37,361 bases of DNA from Chloroflexota bacterium (GTDB taxonomy: Bacteria > Chloroflexota > Anaerolineae > Aggregatilineales > Ch27): positions 1 through 37,361 of the forward strand of contig JAIOAT010000036.1 of the NCBI GenBank assembly GCA_019873685.1. The letters are read 5' to 3'. The notes under the pieces were generated by a model. The model did not search any database, was not told the DNA's origin, and saw only the letters and a program-made list of their open reading frames with translations. Shown here one piece after another: positions 1-7,381 of the stretch. Each line of letters opens with the position of its first letter. Position 1 is the first letter of the stretch. Both the position numbers and the translations under genes were made by a program.

Positions 1-470
1 GCTTGAGCCGCCAGGGCGCTTTCCACTTCTACCAGCGCGGGGAGCAGCACCGTCTCCAGCCCCTGCCGGATCAGCAGCCCGTACGCCAGGTTGGACACAT
101 CCTCCGAGGTCAGGCCAAAGTGGATGCCCTCCCGCAGGGCCTCCAGCGACGTCCCGCTGACTTTTTCCCGCAGGTAGATTTCCACCGCCTTGACATCGTG
201 ACGGGTGACGGCTTCGATCTGCTTGACACGGGCCGCCTCCGCCGGGCCGAAGCCCGCCACCAGATCGTGCAGGAAGCCGATCTCGGCGGCGGTCAGCGGA
301 CGCAGGAAGGTCACGCCGGGATGGGCGGCCAGAGCGATGAAGTACGCTACTTCAACGCGCAGCCGGGCGCGGATCAGGGCGAATTCAGAAAAGCAGGCGC
401 GCAGCGGCTCGACGGATTCGGCATAGCGGCCATCCAGCGGCGACAGGGCGAATAGCGGATCGGGGCACAC
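1..470 (-). CDS. purB: Adenylosuccinate lyase, N-terminal part (runs off the window)
   Basis: Catalyses two beta-eliminations in purine synthesis: SAICAR to AICAR plus fumarate, and adenylosuccinate to AMP plus fumarate. Only the first 156 codons are present; the gene continues beyond base 1. The translation starts VCPDPLFALSPLDGRYAES, and the SPLDGRY motif near residue 10 is typical of the PurB N-terminus. Further on are VTRHDVKAVEIYLREKV and IHFGLTSEDVSNLAYG, which match the conserved HDVKAVEY and FGLTSEDINN blocks of the longer E. coli-type PurB. The start is GTG at 470, preceded by GGGAGG about 7 nt upstream; no in-frame ATG precedes it. It diverges from the gene at 608. The family call is firm; catalytic residues farther downstream are outside the window. 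Confidence 0.93.
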   Translation of the reverse strand, partial: MCPDPLFALSPLDGRYAESVEPLRACFSEFALIRARLRVEVAYFIALAAHPGVTFLRPLTAAEIGFLHDLVAGFGPAEAARVKQIEAVTRHDVKAVEIYLREKVSGTSLEALREGIHFGLTSEDVSNLAYGLLIRQGLETVLLPALVEVESALAAQ

Positions 471-545
471 GGCGCACCTCCCGGAGACATGATGCTGATT
501 CCATCCTGATTGTATGCCAGGGCAGGCCGGACGCGCTTTTTTTCT

Positions 546-573
546 TTGGCTTGCCGCCGGGCTGATCTACAAT
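546..573 (+). promoter_or_regulatory. Candidate sigma70-type promoter for the DUF6544-like gene
   Basis: TTGGCT (546-551) is separated by 16 nt from TACAAT (568-573), about 35 nt before the ATG at 608. Both hexamers deviate slightly from consensus. Assigned by eye only. Confidence 0.4.
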
Positions 574-607
574 AGCAGGTGTGCGGTGGGAGGAGAAGGA
601 GCATATC

Positions 608-1396
608 ATGACGGCAGGGTTCGTGATCGGCTTGCTGGCGCTGCTGGGGCTGGGCGGGCTGGGCTTCCTCATCCGACCGCGTCCGTTCCCGCCGGTGATT
701 CCGTCAGCGACGACTCCTCCCAGCAGGGACCTGCCGGCGGATTTGCCGGCGCCGGTGGCCCGTTACCTGCGCGTGGCGCTGGGTGGGCAGCTCCCCGGCT
801 ACCGCACAGCCATCCTCAGCGGGCGGATCCGCCTGCGCTTTGGGCCGCTGCGGCTGCCGGCGCGCTTCCGCTTCTACTACGCCGTCGGGCAGGGCTACCA
901 TCACACCATCGAGATCACCTGGTTTGGCTTCCCGGTCGGGCGGGTAGAGGAAAACTACCACCGCGGGCGGTCGCACTTCAACCTGCTGGGGCGGATCATC
1001 GACGACGATCCGGCGGTCAACCGGGCGGCTAACATGGGCCTGTGGGCGGAGATGATCTGGCTGCCCTTCGCCTACGCCGATCCTGCCGTGCGCTGGGAAG
1101 CGGTCGACGCGACCTCAGCGCGGCTGCACTTTCCGTTTGGCGCGGAGGAGGATAGCCTGCTCTTCACCTTCGATCCGGAGTCCGGCCTGCCGGTAGAAGC
1201 CTTCGGGATGCGCCAGCGGGCGGCGGGCGCGCCATTCACCGGCTGGCGCAACGTCGTCCGCCGCTGGGGAACCCTCAGCGGCGTGCAGGTCCCGCTGGTA
1301 GCCGAGACCATCTGGGAAGATCAGGGCTACGCCTGGGCGGTCTGGCAGGTGGAGGCCGTCTGTTACGGCGCGGATGTGGCGGCGTGGCTGCCGTAG
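608..1396 (+). CDS. DUF6544-like membrane-anchored protein
   Basis: 262 residues. An N-terminal hydrophobic segment (about residues 3-20, rich in Leu/Gly) suggests a membrane anchor. It is followed by a soluble domain opening with LPAPVARYLRVAL and containing a run of Trp/Tyr-rich strands such as YHHTIEITWFGFPVGRV and NMGLWAEMIWLPFAYADP. The overall pattern (PVxRY motif, the AANMGLWAEMIWLP block, C-terminal TGWRNVVRRWGTLSGVQVP) resembles the DUF6544 family, whose function is unknown to me. The start at 608 is chosen because AGGAGAAGGAG sits just upstream; an in-frame GTG at 581 would put the anchor internal. The next gene follows after 36 nt on the same strand. Confidence 0.7.
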   Translation: MTAGFVIGLLALLGLGGLGFLIRPRPFPPVIPSATTPPSRDLPADLPAPVARYLRVALGGQLPGYRTAILSGRIRLRFGPLRLPARFRFYYAVGQGYHHTIEITWFGFPVGRVEENYHRGRSHFNLLGRIIDDDPAVNRAANMGLWAEMIWLPFAYADPAVRWEAVDATSARLHFPFGAEEDSLLFTFDPESGLPVEAFGMRQRAAGAPFTGWRNVVRRWGTLSGVQVPLVAETIWEDQGYAWAVWQVEAVCYGADVAAWLP

Positions 1397-1432
1397 CCCG
1401 GACGTATGCGGTAATTAGAGGGGGTAGTGTCG

Positions 1433-1600
1433 ATGGTCGACGGGACGGGCTGCCTGATTTTCGGGCTGATCGTGATCCCATTCCTGATCAAGGCCGCAAT
1501 TGAGGATATCCGCCGCATCAGGCGGTATGGCTGGCCCAGACAATCCACCCGCGGGAGTGAGTTCATTCTCTACGACATGCTTGATGACGATGACTGGTGA
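1433..1600 (+). CDS. Small hypothetical protein with one hydrophobic helix
   Basis: 55 codons beginning MVDGTGCLIFGLIVIPFLIK, a short hydrophobic stretch (about residues 6-19) that could span or lie on the membrane. A basic segment (DIRRIRRYGWPRQ) follows, and the tail is acidic (DMLDDDDW). AGAGGGGG lies 8 nt before the ATG, which supports translation. It sits between two forward genes (36 nt after the previous stop, 27 nt before the next start), so co-transcription is likely. I do not recognise a family. No homology evidence is available from sequence alone. Confidence 0.5.
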   Translation: MVDGTGCLIFGLIVIPFLIKAAIEDIRRIRRYGWPRQSTRGSEFILYDMLDDDDW

Positions 1601-1627
1601 TGTGCTGACCACAGGACAGGCAAGGCC

Positions 1628-2614
1628 ATGAGAACCATGCTTTCAAAGGAAGCGGAACGGCATAAGCCTCTCACAGCGACCGACCGGCTGCGGGAGACGC
1701 TGGACGAACTGGAGCGCCAGATCGGCGTCCTGGGCCGCAGCAGCCCGGAAGAAGTACGGCGCATCCCATCTTTGCTGGATGAAGCGACGGTGCAGCTGGC
1801 CGAACTGAAGAGCAAGGGCGGCGACTTCCTGGCGGAAGAGGTGCGTCTGCAATCCCTGTACGCCCGGCTGGAGCGCAAAGCGGCGGCCTTTCTGAACGCC
1901 GCCGGGGGCGCGGCGGCGCTGGCGGCCATCCGCCCGGCGGAGGTTCCGGAAGGCCACTGGTGGTGGCATATCGAGCGCATTGTAGCCGAACAACGGCGCG
2001 CCCGGCTCAAGCAGGTGTTGCGCATCGCAGCGATCGTGGTGGCTGTCGTGATCGTGGCGGCCATCATCTACCAGGCTTTCCTGGCCCCCGACCCTGCCGT
2101 GCGCGAGCGCGCCCTGCGCATCGACGCCGCCGGTGCGCTGGCCGAACAGGGCGACTACGCCGGGGCGATCCAGGAGATTCAGATCGCCCAGACCGCCGTG
2201 CCCGACGACCCTTACCTGCTGATCATGGAAGGGGCGTACTATGAACAACTCGGCCAGACGGAGTCAGCGGAACAGGCCTTCGGCGCGGCCAAGCGGCTGG
2301 CCGAGGACGAATCGAACTTCCTGATCATGCGGGCTGAGGTCTACCTGCGCACATTCCAACCGGCCCGCGCCCTGGAAGATTTGCAGGTCGTCCTGGCCCG
2401 CGAGCCGGAGAAAGCGGTCGCCCACTATCTGCGGGGCGTCGCCTACCAGAACCTGGGCCGGCTGCAGGAGGCGGTCACCAGCTTCCAGATGGCCGCCGAC
2501 TACGCCTCCGCTGCTGGCGATACCCAGCTGGAAGGCATGAGCCGTGTTCAGATCTCCTACCTGATGCAACAGATGATGGTCCCCCCGCTGACCACGCCGA
2601 CCCCAACATCCTAG
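1628..2614 (+). CDS. TPR-repeat protein with a central transmembrane helix
   Basis: 328 residues. Residues 15-90 are charged and heptad-like (for example LRETLDELERQIGVL and VRLQSLYARLERKAAAF), probably a coiled coil. Residues 130-152 form a strong transmembrane helix (IAAIVVAVVIVAAIIYQAFL). Residues 160-295 contain about four degenerate tetratricopeptide repeats with the usual G/A-Y-A pattern (LAEQGDYAGAIQEIQIA, GAYYEQLGQTESAEQAFGA, GVAYQNLGRLQEAVTSFQMA). TPR domains are protein-protein scaffolds; the partner is unknown. With a single helix and an N-terminal coiled coil, the TPR part is expected on the outer face, though orientation is inference. The ribosome binding site is weak, and an ATG three codons later is possible. 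A rho-independent terminator follows 29 nt after the stop. Confidence 0.8.
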   Translation: MRTMLSKEAERHKPLTATDRLRETLDELERQIGVLGRSSPEEVRRIPSLLDEATVQLAELKSKGGDFLAEEVRLQSLYARLERKAAAFLNAAGGAAALAAIRPAEVPEGHWWWHIERIVAEQRRARLKQVLRIAAIVVAVVIVAAIIYQAFLAPDPAVRERALRIDAAGALAEQGDYAGAIQEIQIAQTAVPDDPYLLIMEGAYYEQLGQTESAEQAFGAAKRLAEDESNFLIMRAEVYLRTFQPARALEDLQVVLAREPEKAVAHYLRGVAYQNLGRLQEAVTSFQMAADYASAAGDTQLEGMSRVQISYLMQQMMVPPLTTPTPTS

Positions 2615-2642
2615 CCGGTCAGCGCGGATCGCGAACGTCACG

Positions 2643-2678
2643 AGCGCAGGCGTCGGGCTTCCCCCGCCTGCGCTTTTT
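2643..2678 (+). terminator. Rho-independent terminator after the TPR gene
   Basis: Perfect 10-bp stem AGCGCAGGCG (2643-2652) with CGCCTGCGCT (2665-2674), 12-nt loop, continuing into a T run (2674-2678). Only the forward strand has the T tract, so it serves the gene ending at 2614. Confidence 0.85.
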
Positions 2679-2697
2679 CGTCCACCAACCGGGGCTG

Positions 2698-3444
2698 TCA
2701 TGGCCGCACGGTTTCATCCAGGCGGCGCAGGAAAGCGCCGATCGCCAGCACCGCCTGCGCGTAATCCGGCTCCCACAGGCACCCTCCGCTCTCCGCCAGG
2801 CGCCACACCCGCGCGTCAGGCAGCAGCTGCAGGTACCGTTCGACCTCCGGCAGGGTCAGCCCCGCGCCCGGCTGCCCGCCATACAGGATCAGCGCCGGGC
2901 AGGTAATGCCTGGCAGCGCCTCCCACAGGGAGACTTCCTCCGTCTCGCGCTGCAATCCTTCCGCCACATGGCGCATCATCCGCTCGGAAACCGGCAGGTT
3001 CCGCCAGGTGGAAGCCAGGAAATCTTCCACCCACCCCGGCGGCAGGGCTGACTGACAGGCCGGATGGTCGCCCACGATCAGCCCGGCCAGCCGATCCGGC
3101 CAGCGGGTGGCATAGGCCAGGGCGTAAATAGCGCCTTGCCCGCAGCCCAGCAGGCAAAACGGGGGAAGCCCCAGGGCGGCAACGAACGCCGCCAGATCGC
3201 TGACATGGTCGGCCAGGGTATACCCGTGCGCCGGCGCGCTGCTCTGCCCCCTTCCGCGCAGGCTGAGCGCGAAGCAGGGCCGGGGAGCCAGCGCCTGGAG
3301 CAGGTCAGCGTAATCTTCCGCTGCTTCTGCCAGCGCCGGGACAATCAGCAGCGGCGTGCCGTGCCCTTCCGCCAGGGAAGGTACGCCGGTCAGGAAGTGT
3401 AACGCCAGCGGACCATTCCTGACCCGGCCTTCCCACAGTTTCAT
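2698..3444 (-). CDS. Alpha/beta-hydrolase-fold protein with a degenerate catalytic triad
   Basis: 248 residues with the usual fold landmarks: LLIVPALAEAAEDYADLLQAL, a strand-turn SLRGRGQSSAP (residues 61-71) resembling the DLRGHGxS turn, a cap region around 130-175, and ITCPALILYGG before the acid position. The nucleophile elbow, normally GxSxG, reads GCGQG (100-104), so the central Ser is Gly102. The usual GH near the C-terminus is ESGGCLWEP (219-226), so His is also missing. No Asp follows the ILYGG strand. All three triad positions therefore look lost, while the frame is intact and the reading was checked at both sites. It begins 3 nt after the upstream esterase stop, so the two are surely co-transcribed. 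It may be a non-catalytic or binding member; function unknown. Confidence 0.75.
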   Translation of the reverse strand: MKLWEGRVRNGPLALHFLTGVPSLAEGHGTPLLIVPALAEAAEDYADLLQALAPRPCFALSLRGRGQSSAPAHGYTLADHVSDLAAFVAALGLPPFCLLGCGQGAIYALAYATRWPDRLAGLIVGDHPACQSALPPGWVEDFLASTWRNLPVSERMMRHVAEGLQRETEEVSLWEALPGITCPALILYGGQPGAGLTLPEVERYLQLLPDARVWRLAESGGCLWEPDYAQAVLAIGAFLRRLDETVRP

Positions 3445-3447
3445 CGT

Positions 3448-4119
3448 TCAGCCGCCGCGCCGCTGGGCCAGGAACCACTCGTACAGGGCCGGGCTGTCGT
3501 ACGTCTGCGTCCACGAATCATGGCCCACGCCGGGGTAGACGGTGAAGATCACATTTCCGCCGCACTCCCGCAGGGTATCAACGAGTTGCTGCGAAGCCGT
3601 CAGCGGCACAACATCGTCGTCTCCGCCATGAAAAGCCCACACCGGCACATCGCGCAGAGCGCAGACCCGCTGCGGAAAACCGTATGCCCACAGCGCCCCG
3701 CCGCAGATCGGAGCGACCGCGGCGAAGCGCTCCGGGTAGGCGCTGGCCAGGTGCCACGATCCATAGCCGCCCATGCTCAGGCCGGTCAGGTAGACACGGT
3801 CAGGATCAGCGTGGTAGCGGCCCAGCACCTCATCCAGCAGCCCGATCAGCGCTTCCAGAAAGTCCGGCCACCACTGGTTTTCCGGGCATTGCGGCGAAAC
3901 GGTGATGAACGGCAGGTCGGGGCGCGCGGCGACCACTTTCGGGATGCCATGAATGCGGACGCGCTCAAGGTCGGCGCCGCGTTCCCCCGCGCCGTGCAAG
4001 AACAGGATCACCGGCCAGCGCTCGCCGTCCTCCCGGTAGCCTTCCGGCAGGGTTAGCAGGTACGGCAGGCGTACCTGGCGGGTGATTGTCGTCTCAAAAG
4101 CTCCCGCTACTTCGGTCAC
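3448..4119 (-). CDS. Serine esterase, alpha/beta hydrolase (phospholipase/carboxylesterase or PHB-depolymerase-like)
   Basis: 223 residues. LPYLLTLPEGYREDGERWPVILFLHGAGERG is the oxyanion/HGxG region typical of COG4099-type esterases. The nucleophile elbow is GLSMGG (Ser115), the acid is in HGGDDDVVP (Asp168 or Asp169), and the His is in PGVGHDSW (His200); all are in the expected order and spacing. No clear signal peptide, so a cytoplasmic ester hydrolase is likely; the substrate cannot be told. The start is GTG at 4119, with GGGGGG upstream; the nearby ATG at 4126 is out of frame and stops early. It follows the HAD gene by 12 nt and precedes the degenerate hydrolase by 3 nt. Confidence 0.85.
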   Translation of the reverse strand: MTEVAGAFETTITRQVRLPYLLTLPEGYREDGERWPVILFLHGAGERGADLERVRIHGIPKVVAARPDLPFITVSPQCPENQWWPDFLEALIGLLDEVLGRYHADPDRVYLTGLSMGGYGSWHLASAYPERFAAVAPICGGALWAYGFPQRVCALRDVPVWAFHGGDDDVVPLTASQQLVDTLRECGGNVIFTVYPGVGHDSWTQTYDSPALYEWFLAQRRGG

Positions 4120-4131
4120 AGGTCATCCCCC

Positions 4132-4806
4132 CTACTGATGATTGTTGCGCAGGGCGCGATCCAGCAGATCCACGCTCAACTCGGCCAGCGACTGCACGCG
4201 CATACTGGCCGCAGAAAGGTCCAGGCGGCGGGTCAATTCGGTCGGCACAACCACACAGAATAGCCCTGCCGCCCGCGCCGCGATCACCCCGTTAGCCGAA
4301 TCCTCCAGCACGACCACCCTGTGCGCTGGGACGCCCAGCAGGTCGACTGCCTTCAGGAACAGATCGGGCGCGGGCTTGGTCCGGGCGACGTCATCGGCGC
4401 AGACAATCGCCTGGAACCGACTGAACAGCCCCAGCCGCTGCAGGTGGCCATCAACCCAGCGGTGCGAGGAACTGGAGGCCACCGCCAGGCGCAGGCCATG
4501 CGCCTGCGCGTCATCCAGCAGGGCGACAACGCCCGGCAGGGCTGGTTGCTGGTTGGCCAGGGCCAGCTCGCGGGCGTAGCGACGCGCCTGGATCGCCTCC
4601 CAGTCCAGCGGACGCCCCAGCCGCGCCTCCAGATCGAGGCACGGGTCAAACGTCTCCGGGCCGTAATCCGCGCCGATGCTGCGGATCCAGTCGTCCAGCG
4701 GCAGCTCAAGGCCATGCTCGCGGTAAACCTCCGCCCAGCTTTGCAGGACGGTGCTTTCCGTATCGACCATCAGGCCGTCAAAATCGAAGATCAACGCTTC
4801 CAGCAT
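4132..4806 (-). CDS. HAD-superfamily phosphatase (beta-phosphoglucomutase-like subfamily)
   Basis: 224 residues with all four HAD motifs: motif I DFDGLMVDTE (Asp8 nucleophile, Asp10 acid/base), motif II VASSSSHRW (about 109-117), motif III Lys144 in RTKPAPDLFLKA, and motif IV VVLEDSANGVIAARAAG (Glu168, Asp169). The helical cap between residues 15 and 90 is the C1 type found in beta-phosphoglucomutase and phosphoglycolate phosphatase relatives. It acts on a small phosphorylated metabolite in the cytoplasm; the substrate is not deducible. First gene of a tight reverse operon with the two alpha/beta-hydrolase-type genes. Confidence 0.87.
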   Translation of the reverse strand: MLEALIFDFDGLMVDTESTVLQSWAEVYREHGLELPLDDWIRSIGADYGPETFDPCLDLEARLGRPLDWEAIQARRYARELALANQQPALPGVVALLDDAQAHGLRLAVASSSSHRWVDGHLQRLGLFSRFQAIVCADDVARTKPAPDLFLKAVDLLGVPAHRVVVLEDSANGVIAARAAGLFCVVVPTELTRRLDLSAASMRVQSLAELSVDLLDRALRNNHQ

Positions 4807-5146
4807 GCTTGCTCAACGCTCCCCGGTGTGCCTGAAACTGGTTTCAGTGTGCCCTCCCGGCAAACTTTGCCCTATCGCCGGGCTTTGCGCAAGCAAATCC
4901 CCAGCCAGGGGCAGGAAGCCGGGAGGCCGAGAGACAGCCCGATCGCTGGCAGGCTGGGCATGCCATCCAAACTGGGCGATTCCGGGGGCCTCACATTGGT
5001 CATTCTCACCTCACGGGGCTGTTAAGAATAAACAAAGGTATCACAATATCCTAATGAAATCTTGTACATTTTGTGCTATCTAAAGCCTTGAGGGATCATT
5101 ATAATGCGACTGAGTTGAGTGGTTTAACGGTTGTCGTAGTGGAGCA
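4807..5146. promoter_or_regulatory. Divergent intergenic region with one candidate -10 box
   Basis: About 340 bp between the reverse HAD operon and the forward ParB-fold gene. Its right third (5025-5110) is distinctly AT-rich against the GC-rich surroundings. A perfect TATAAT lies at 5100-5105, about 42 nt before the ATG at 5147, but I see no good -35 at 16-18 nt. No convincing reading frame, RNA gene or hairpin was recognised in the rest. Confidence 0.4.
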
Positions 5147-6091
5147 ATGATCAAACCCATGGTTGCCGAGCAATCGCCACAATACCGCTCGGAGGCACGG
5201 CTGGAATGGGCGCGGGCACGCCGTAAAGCCCGCATCCACCAGTTCCGGTTCACTCCGGCGTTTCCCGGCCAGCAGGCCGGTTTGCTTGATTTTAATGAGA
5301 TCGAGGAGCGGCTCAAGCTCCGCCATCCCCTCTATCGCGGCGTGCAGAACGTCCCGCTGGAGGCGATCGTGGGCAGTGTGGGCCGCTACAAGGACTTCAC
5401 CAGCGCCTTCCTGCCCGCTGATGACGGCCTCAAAACGCGCTGGCAGAATATCGCCATGGTGTACCTGGACCCGACCAGTGGCGGCGTCCCGCCTGTGGAG
5501 CTGTACAAGGTCGGCTCTGCGTACTTCGTCAAGGATGGCAATCACCGCGTTTCGGTCGCCCGCCAGCTGGGGCTGAAGGACATTGAAGCGTACGTCTGGG
5601 AGTATCCGGGGCCGCTCCCCGACCTGGACCCTGACGCCGACCTGGACACGCTGATCATCGCTGCCGAGCGCCAGGAGTTCCTGGCAAGGACGCAGCTGGA
5701 TGACCTGCGCCCCGGCCACGGCATCGAGTTGACCGCCCCCGGCGGCTACCCCGTCCTGCTGGCTGAGATCGAAGCTTTCCAGCAGGCGCTCAGCCAGATC
5801 GACGGGCGGGACGTTCCCTGGTCTGAGGCCGTCGCCAGCTGGTACGATATGGTCTACGAAACCTCGATCCAGGCGATCGAGCGGGCGGGGGTGATGTCGC
5901 TGTTCCCCGGACGCACCCGCGCTGACTTTTTCGTCTGGGTACGCCAGCATCAGCGCCAGCTGGAGGAACGCTATGGCCGGCGTGTCAAGCTGATCGAAGC
6001 AGCCCGCGACTTCAGCAAGCGTAACCACCCCTGGCAGCCGGGCCGTTTGCTGCGTGCTTTTCTCCGCTGGCTGCTTTCCTACTTCATCTGA
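5147..6091 (+). CDS. ParB/sulfiredoxin-fold protein, tandem paralog 1
   Basis: 314 residues. The core is IVGSVGRYKDFTSAFLP (about 74-90), then YLDPTSGG, then the signature VELYKVGSAYFVKDGNHRVSVARQLG (118-142). The DGNHRxxxA element (Asp130-Arg134) matches the G-x-x-R-x-x-A nucleotide-binding motif of the ParB N-terminal/Srx superfamily, so a ParB-like fold is inferred. The C-terminal half (EAVASWYDMVYE, FPGRTRADFFVWVRQHQRQLEERYG) is a helical domain shared only with the neighbouring paralog in this window. Such proteins are often labelled transcriptional regulators; I see no HTH and assign no function. The basic, hydrophobic C-terminus (RLLRAFLRWLLSYFI) may touch the membrane. Start chosen at the first ATG, with GGAG immediately upstream. 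Confidence 0.75.
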   Translation: MIKPMVAEQSPQYRSEARLEWARARRKARIHQFRFTPAFPGQQAGLLDFNEIEERLKLRHPLYRGVQNVPLEAIVGSVGRYKDFTSAFLPADDGLKTRWQNIAMVYLDPTSGGVPPVELYKVGSAYFVKDGNHRVSVARQLGLKDIEAYVWEYPGPLPDLDPDADLDTLIIAAERQEFLARTQLDDLRPGHGIELTAPGGYPVLLAEIEAFQQALSQIDGRDVPWSEAVASWYDMVYETSIQAIERAGVMSLFPGRTRADFFVWVRQHQRQLEERYGRRVKLIEAARDFSKRNHPWQPGRLLRAFLRWLLSYFI

Positions 6092-6152
6092 TCCGCGGCT
6101 GCGCCACGCCCTCCCCGGCGCCCGCCAGAATCGGCCCGCCCTGCAAAATTGC

Positions 6153-6158
6153 TATAAT
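6153..6158 (+). promoter_or_regulatory. Candidate -10 box for the second ParB-fold gene
   Basis: Perfect TATAAT about 50 nt before the ATG at 6209. No good -35 hexamer at the expected distance, so this rests on the -10 alone. Confidence 0.35.
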
Positions 6159-6208
6159 GGAGTCGCCAGTGTTCACCGGCCCGCACGGGACTGCCGAGGG
6201 GAAACAGC

Positions 6209-7141
6209 ATGCCGGGTCAGATGGGTTCTGTATATTCCCTGGAAGCGCGCAACGAATTCGAACAGGCCACCCGCAAGGCCTTCTGGAGCCGCTTCCTGGC
6301 GCGCCTGCAGGGCCAGCAACCGCCGGAGTTGCTGGATTTCAACGAGATTTCCCAGCACCTGGGCCTGCGGACAGCAGTCTACCGCGGCGTGCAGACCATC
6401 CCGCTGAACAAGATCGTCGGCAGCGTGGGTCGCTACAAGGACTTCACCGGCGCCTTCCTGCCCGTCAACACCGATATGCGCGAGCGCTGGCAGCGCGTGG
6501 CTGTCCTCTTCCTGGATCCGACCAGCGGCGGTGCGCCGCCGATCGAGGTCTACAAGGTGGGGGATGCCTACTTTGTCAAGGATGGCAATCATCGCGTCTC
6601 GGTGGCCAACCAGTTGAATATGGGCACCATCGAGGCGTATGTCTGGGAATTCCCGGCCCCGGTGGCCGGCGTCGATCCGGAGGCCGATATTGACACACTG
6701 CTGCTGGAGGCCGAGCGCAAGGAGTTCCTGGAACGGACGCAACTGGACAGGCTGCGGCCCGGCCACGACATCCGCCTGACCGCGCCCGGCGGCTACCTGG
6801 ATATGCTCCAGCAGATCGCCGCCTACCAGGCCGCGCTCAGCAAAATCGACGGCGTGCCGGTCCCCTACGAGGAGGCGGTCACCGCCTGGTACGACATGAT
6901 CTACGAGACAGTCGTCCAGTTCATCAAGCAGGAGGGCATCCTCAAGCTGTTCCCGGATCGTACTCCGGCAGACTTCTTTGTCTGGACGATGCAGCACCAG
7001 CGTGAGCTGCAGGAGCGCTACGGGCGGCGGATGGCCGTCCGTGAGGTGGCCCGCCAGGTCTCGGACGAGCTACGGCCGGGGATGCTGGGCCGCCTATGGC
7101 AGGCCGGGCGTAGTCTGCTGCGGCGCATCCTGGCGCATTAG
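6209..7141 (+). CDS. ParB/sulfiredoxin-fold protein, tandem paralog 2
   Basis: 310 residues, colinear with the gene at 5147: LDFNEISQHLGLR, VYRGVQTIPLNKIVGSVGRYKDFTGAFLP, FLDPTSGGAPPIEVYKVGDAYFVKDGNHRVSVANQL (DGNHR at 125-129), RPGHDIRLTAPGGY and FPDRTPADFFVWTMQHQRELQERYGRR all align. More than half of positions appear identical by eye. The N-terminus (MPGQMGSVYSLEARNEFEQATRKAF) and the extreme C-terminus diverge. AGGGG precedes the ATG. The pair arose by duplication and probably acts in related roles; the substrate of the ParB-like pocket is unknown. A tRNA gene on the opposite strand follows. Confidence 0.75.
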   Translation: MPGQMGSVYSLEARNEFEQATRKAFWSRFLARLQGQQPPELLDFNEISQHLGLRTAVYRGVQTIPLNKIVGSVGRYKDFTGAFLPVNTDMRERWQRVAVLFLDPTSGGAPPIEVYKVGDAYFVKDGNHRVSVANQLNMGTIEAYVWEFPAPVAGVDPEADIDTLLLEAERKEFLERTQLDRLRPGHDIRLTAPGGYLDMLQQIAAYQAALSKIDGVPVPYEEAVTAWYDMIYETVVQFIKQEGILKLFPDRTPADFFVWTMQHQRELQERYGRRMAVREVARQVSDELRPGMLGRLWQAGRSLLRRILAH

Positions 7142-7156
7142 CGGCCTGCAGCGGGC

Positions 7157-7188
7157 AACGAAAGCGCCGCCGGGATCACCCGACGGCG
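7157..7188 (-). terminator. Probable terminator downstream of the selenocysteine tRNA
   Basis: On the minus strand, positions 7188-7179 pair with 7174-7165 (10 bp with one G-T wobble) around a TGAT loop. The 3' side runs into CTTTCGTT. The T tract is short and interrupted, so efficiency is uncertain. It begins about 10 nt past the tRNA 3' end. Confidence 0.55.
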
Positions 7189-7197
7189 GCAGGGAGG

Positions 7198-7293
7198 CGG
7201 GAGCGGATGGGAGTCGAACCCACCGCGGACTGCTCAGCGCAGCCCGCCACCAGTTTTGAAGACTGGGGCATCCACCGGGACACATCCGCCCCC
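7198..7293 (-). tRNA. selC: tRNA-Sec (anticodon TCA)
   Basis: Selenocysteine tRNA, charged with Ser and converted by SelA, then delivered to in-frame UGA codons by SelB. The minus-strand sequence folds into the special bacterial tRNA-Sec shape. The acceptor stem has 8 bp (7293-7286 with 7206-7199, one G-T). The D stem has 6 bp (GTGTCC/GGATGC) with a CGGT loop. The anticodon stem is CCAGT/ACTGG with loop CTTCAAA and anticodon TCA at 7259-7257. A long 9-bp variable arm (GCGGGCTGC/GCAGTCCGC, one wobble, loop GCTGA) is followed by a T arm with TTCGACT. The discriminator is G at 7198. The next bases are CCT, so CCA is not encoded. At 96 nt it is of the expected large size. No selA, selB or selD lies in the window. 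Confidence 0.95.
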
Positions 7294-7381
7294 GGAGGAA
7301 AGCTTACCCTGCCGGGGGCGCTTCGTCAACGACGGTGGTGGCGTTTGCAGATGGGATCGGGCTGGCCCGTTTTGTGCGCGT

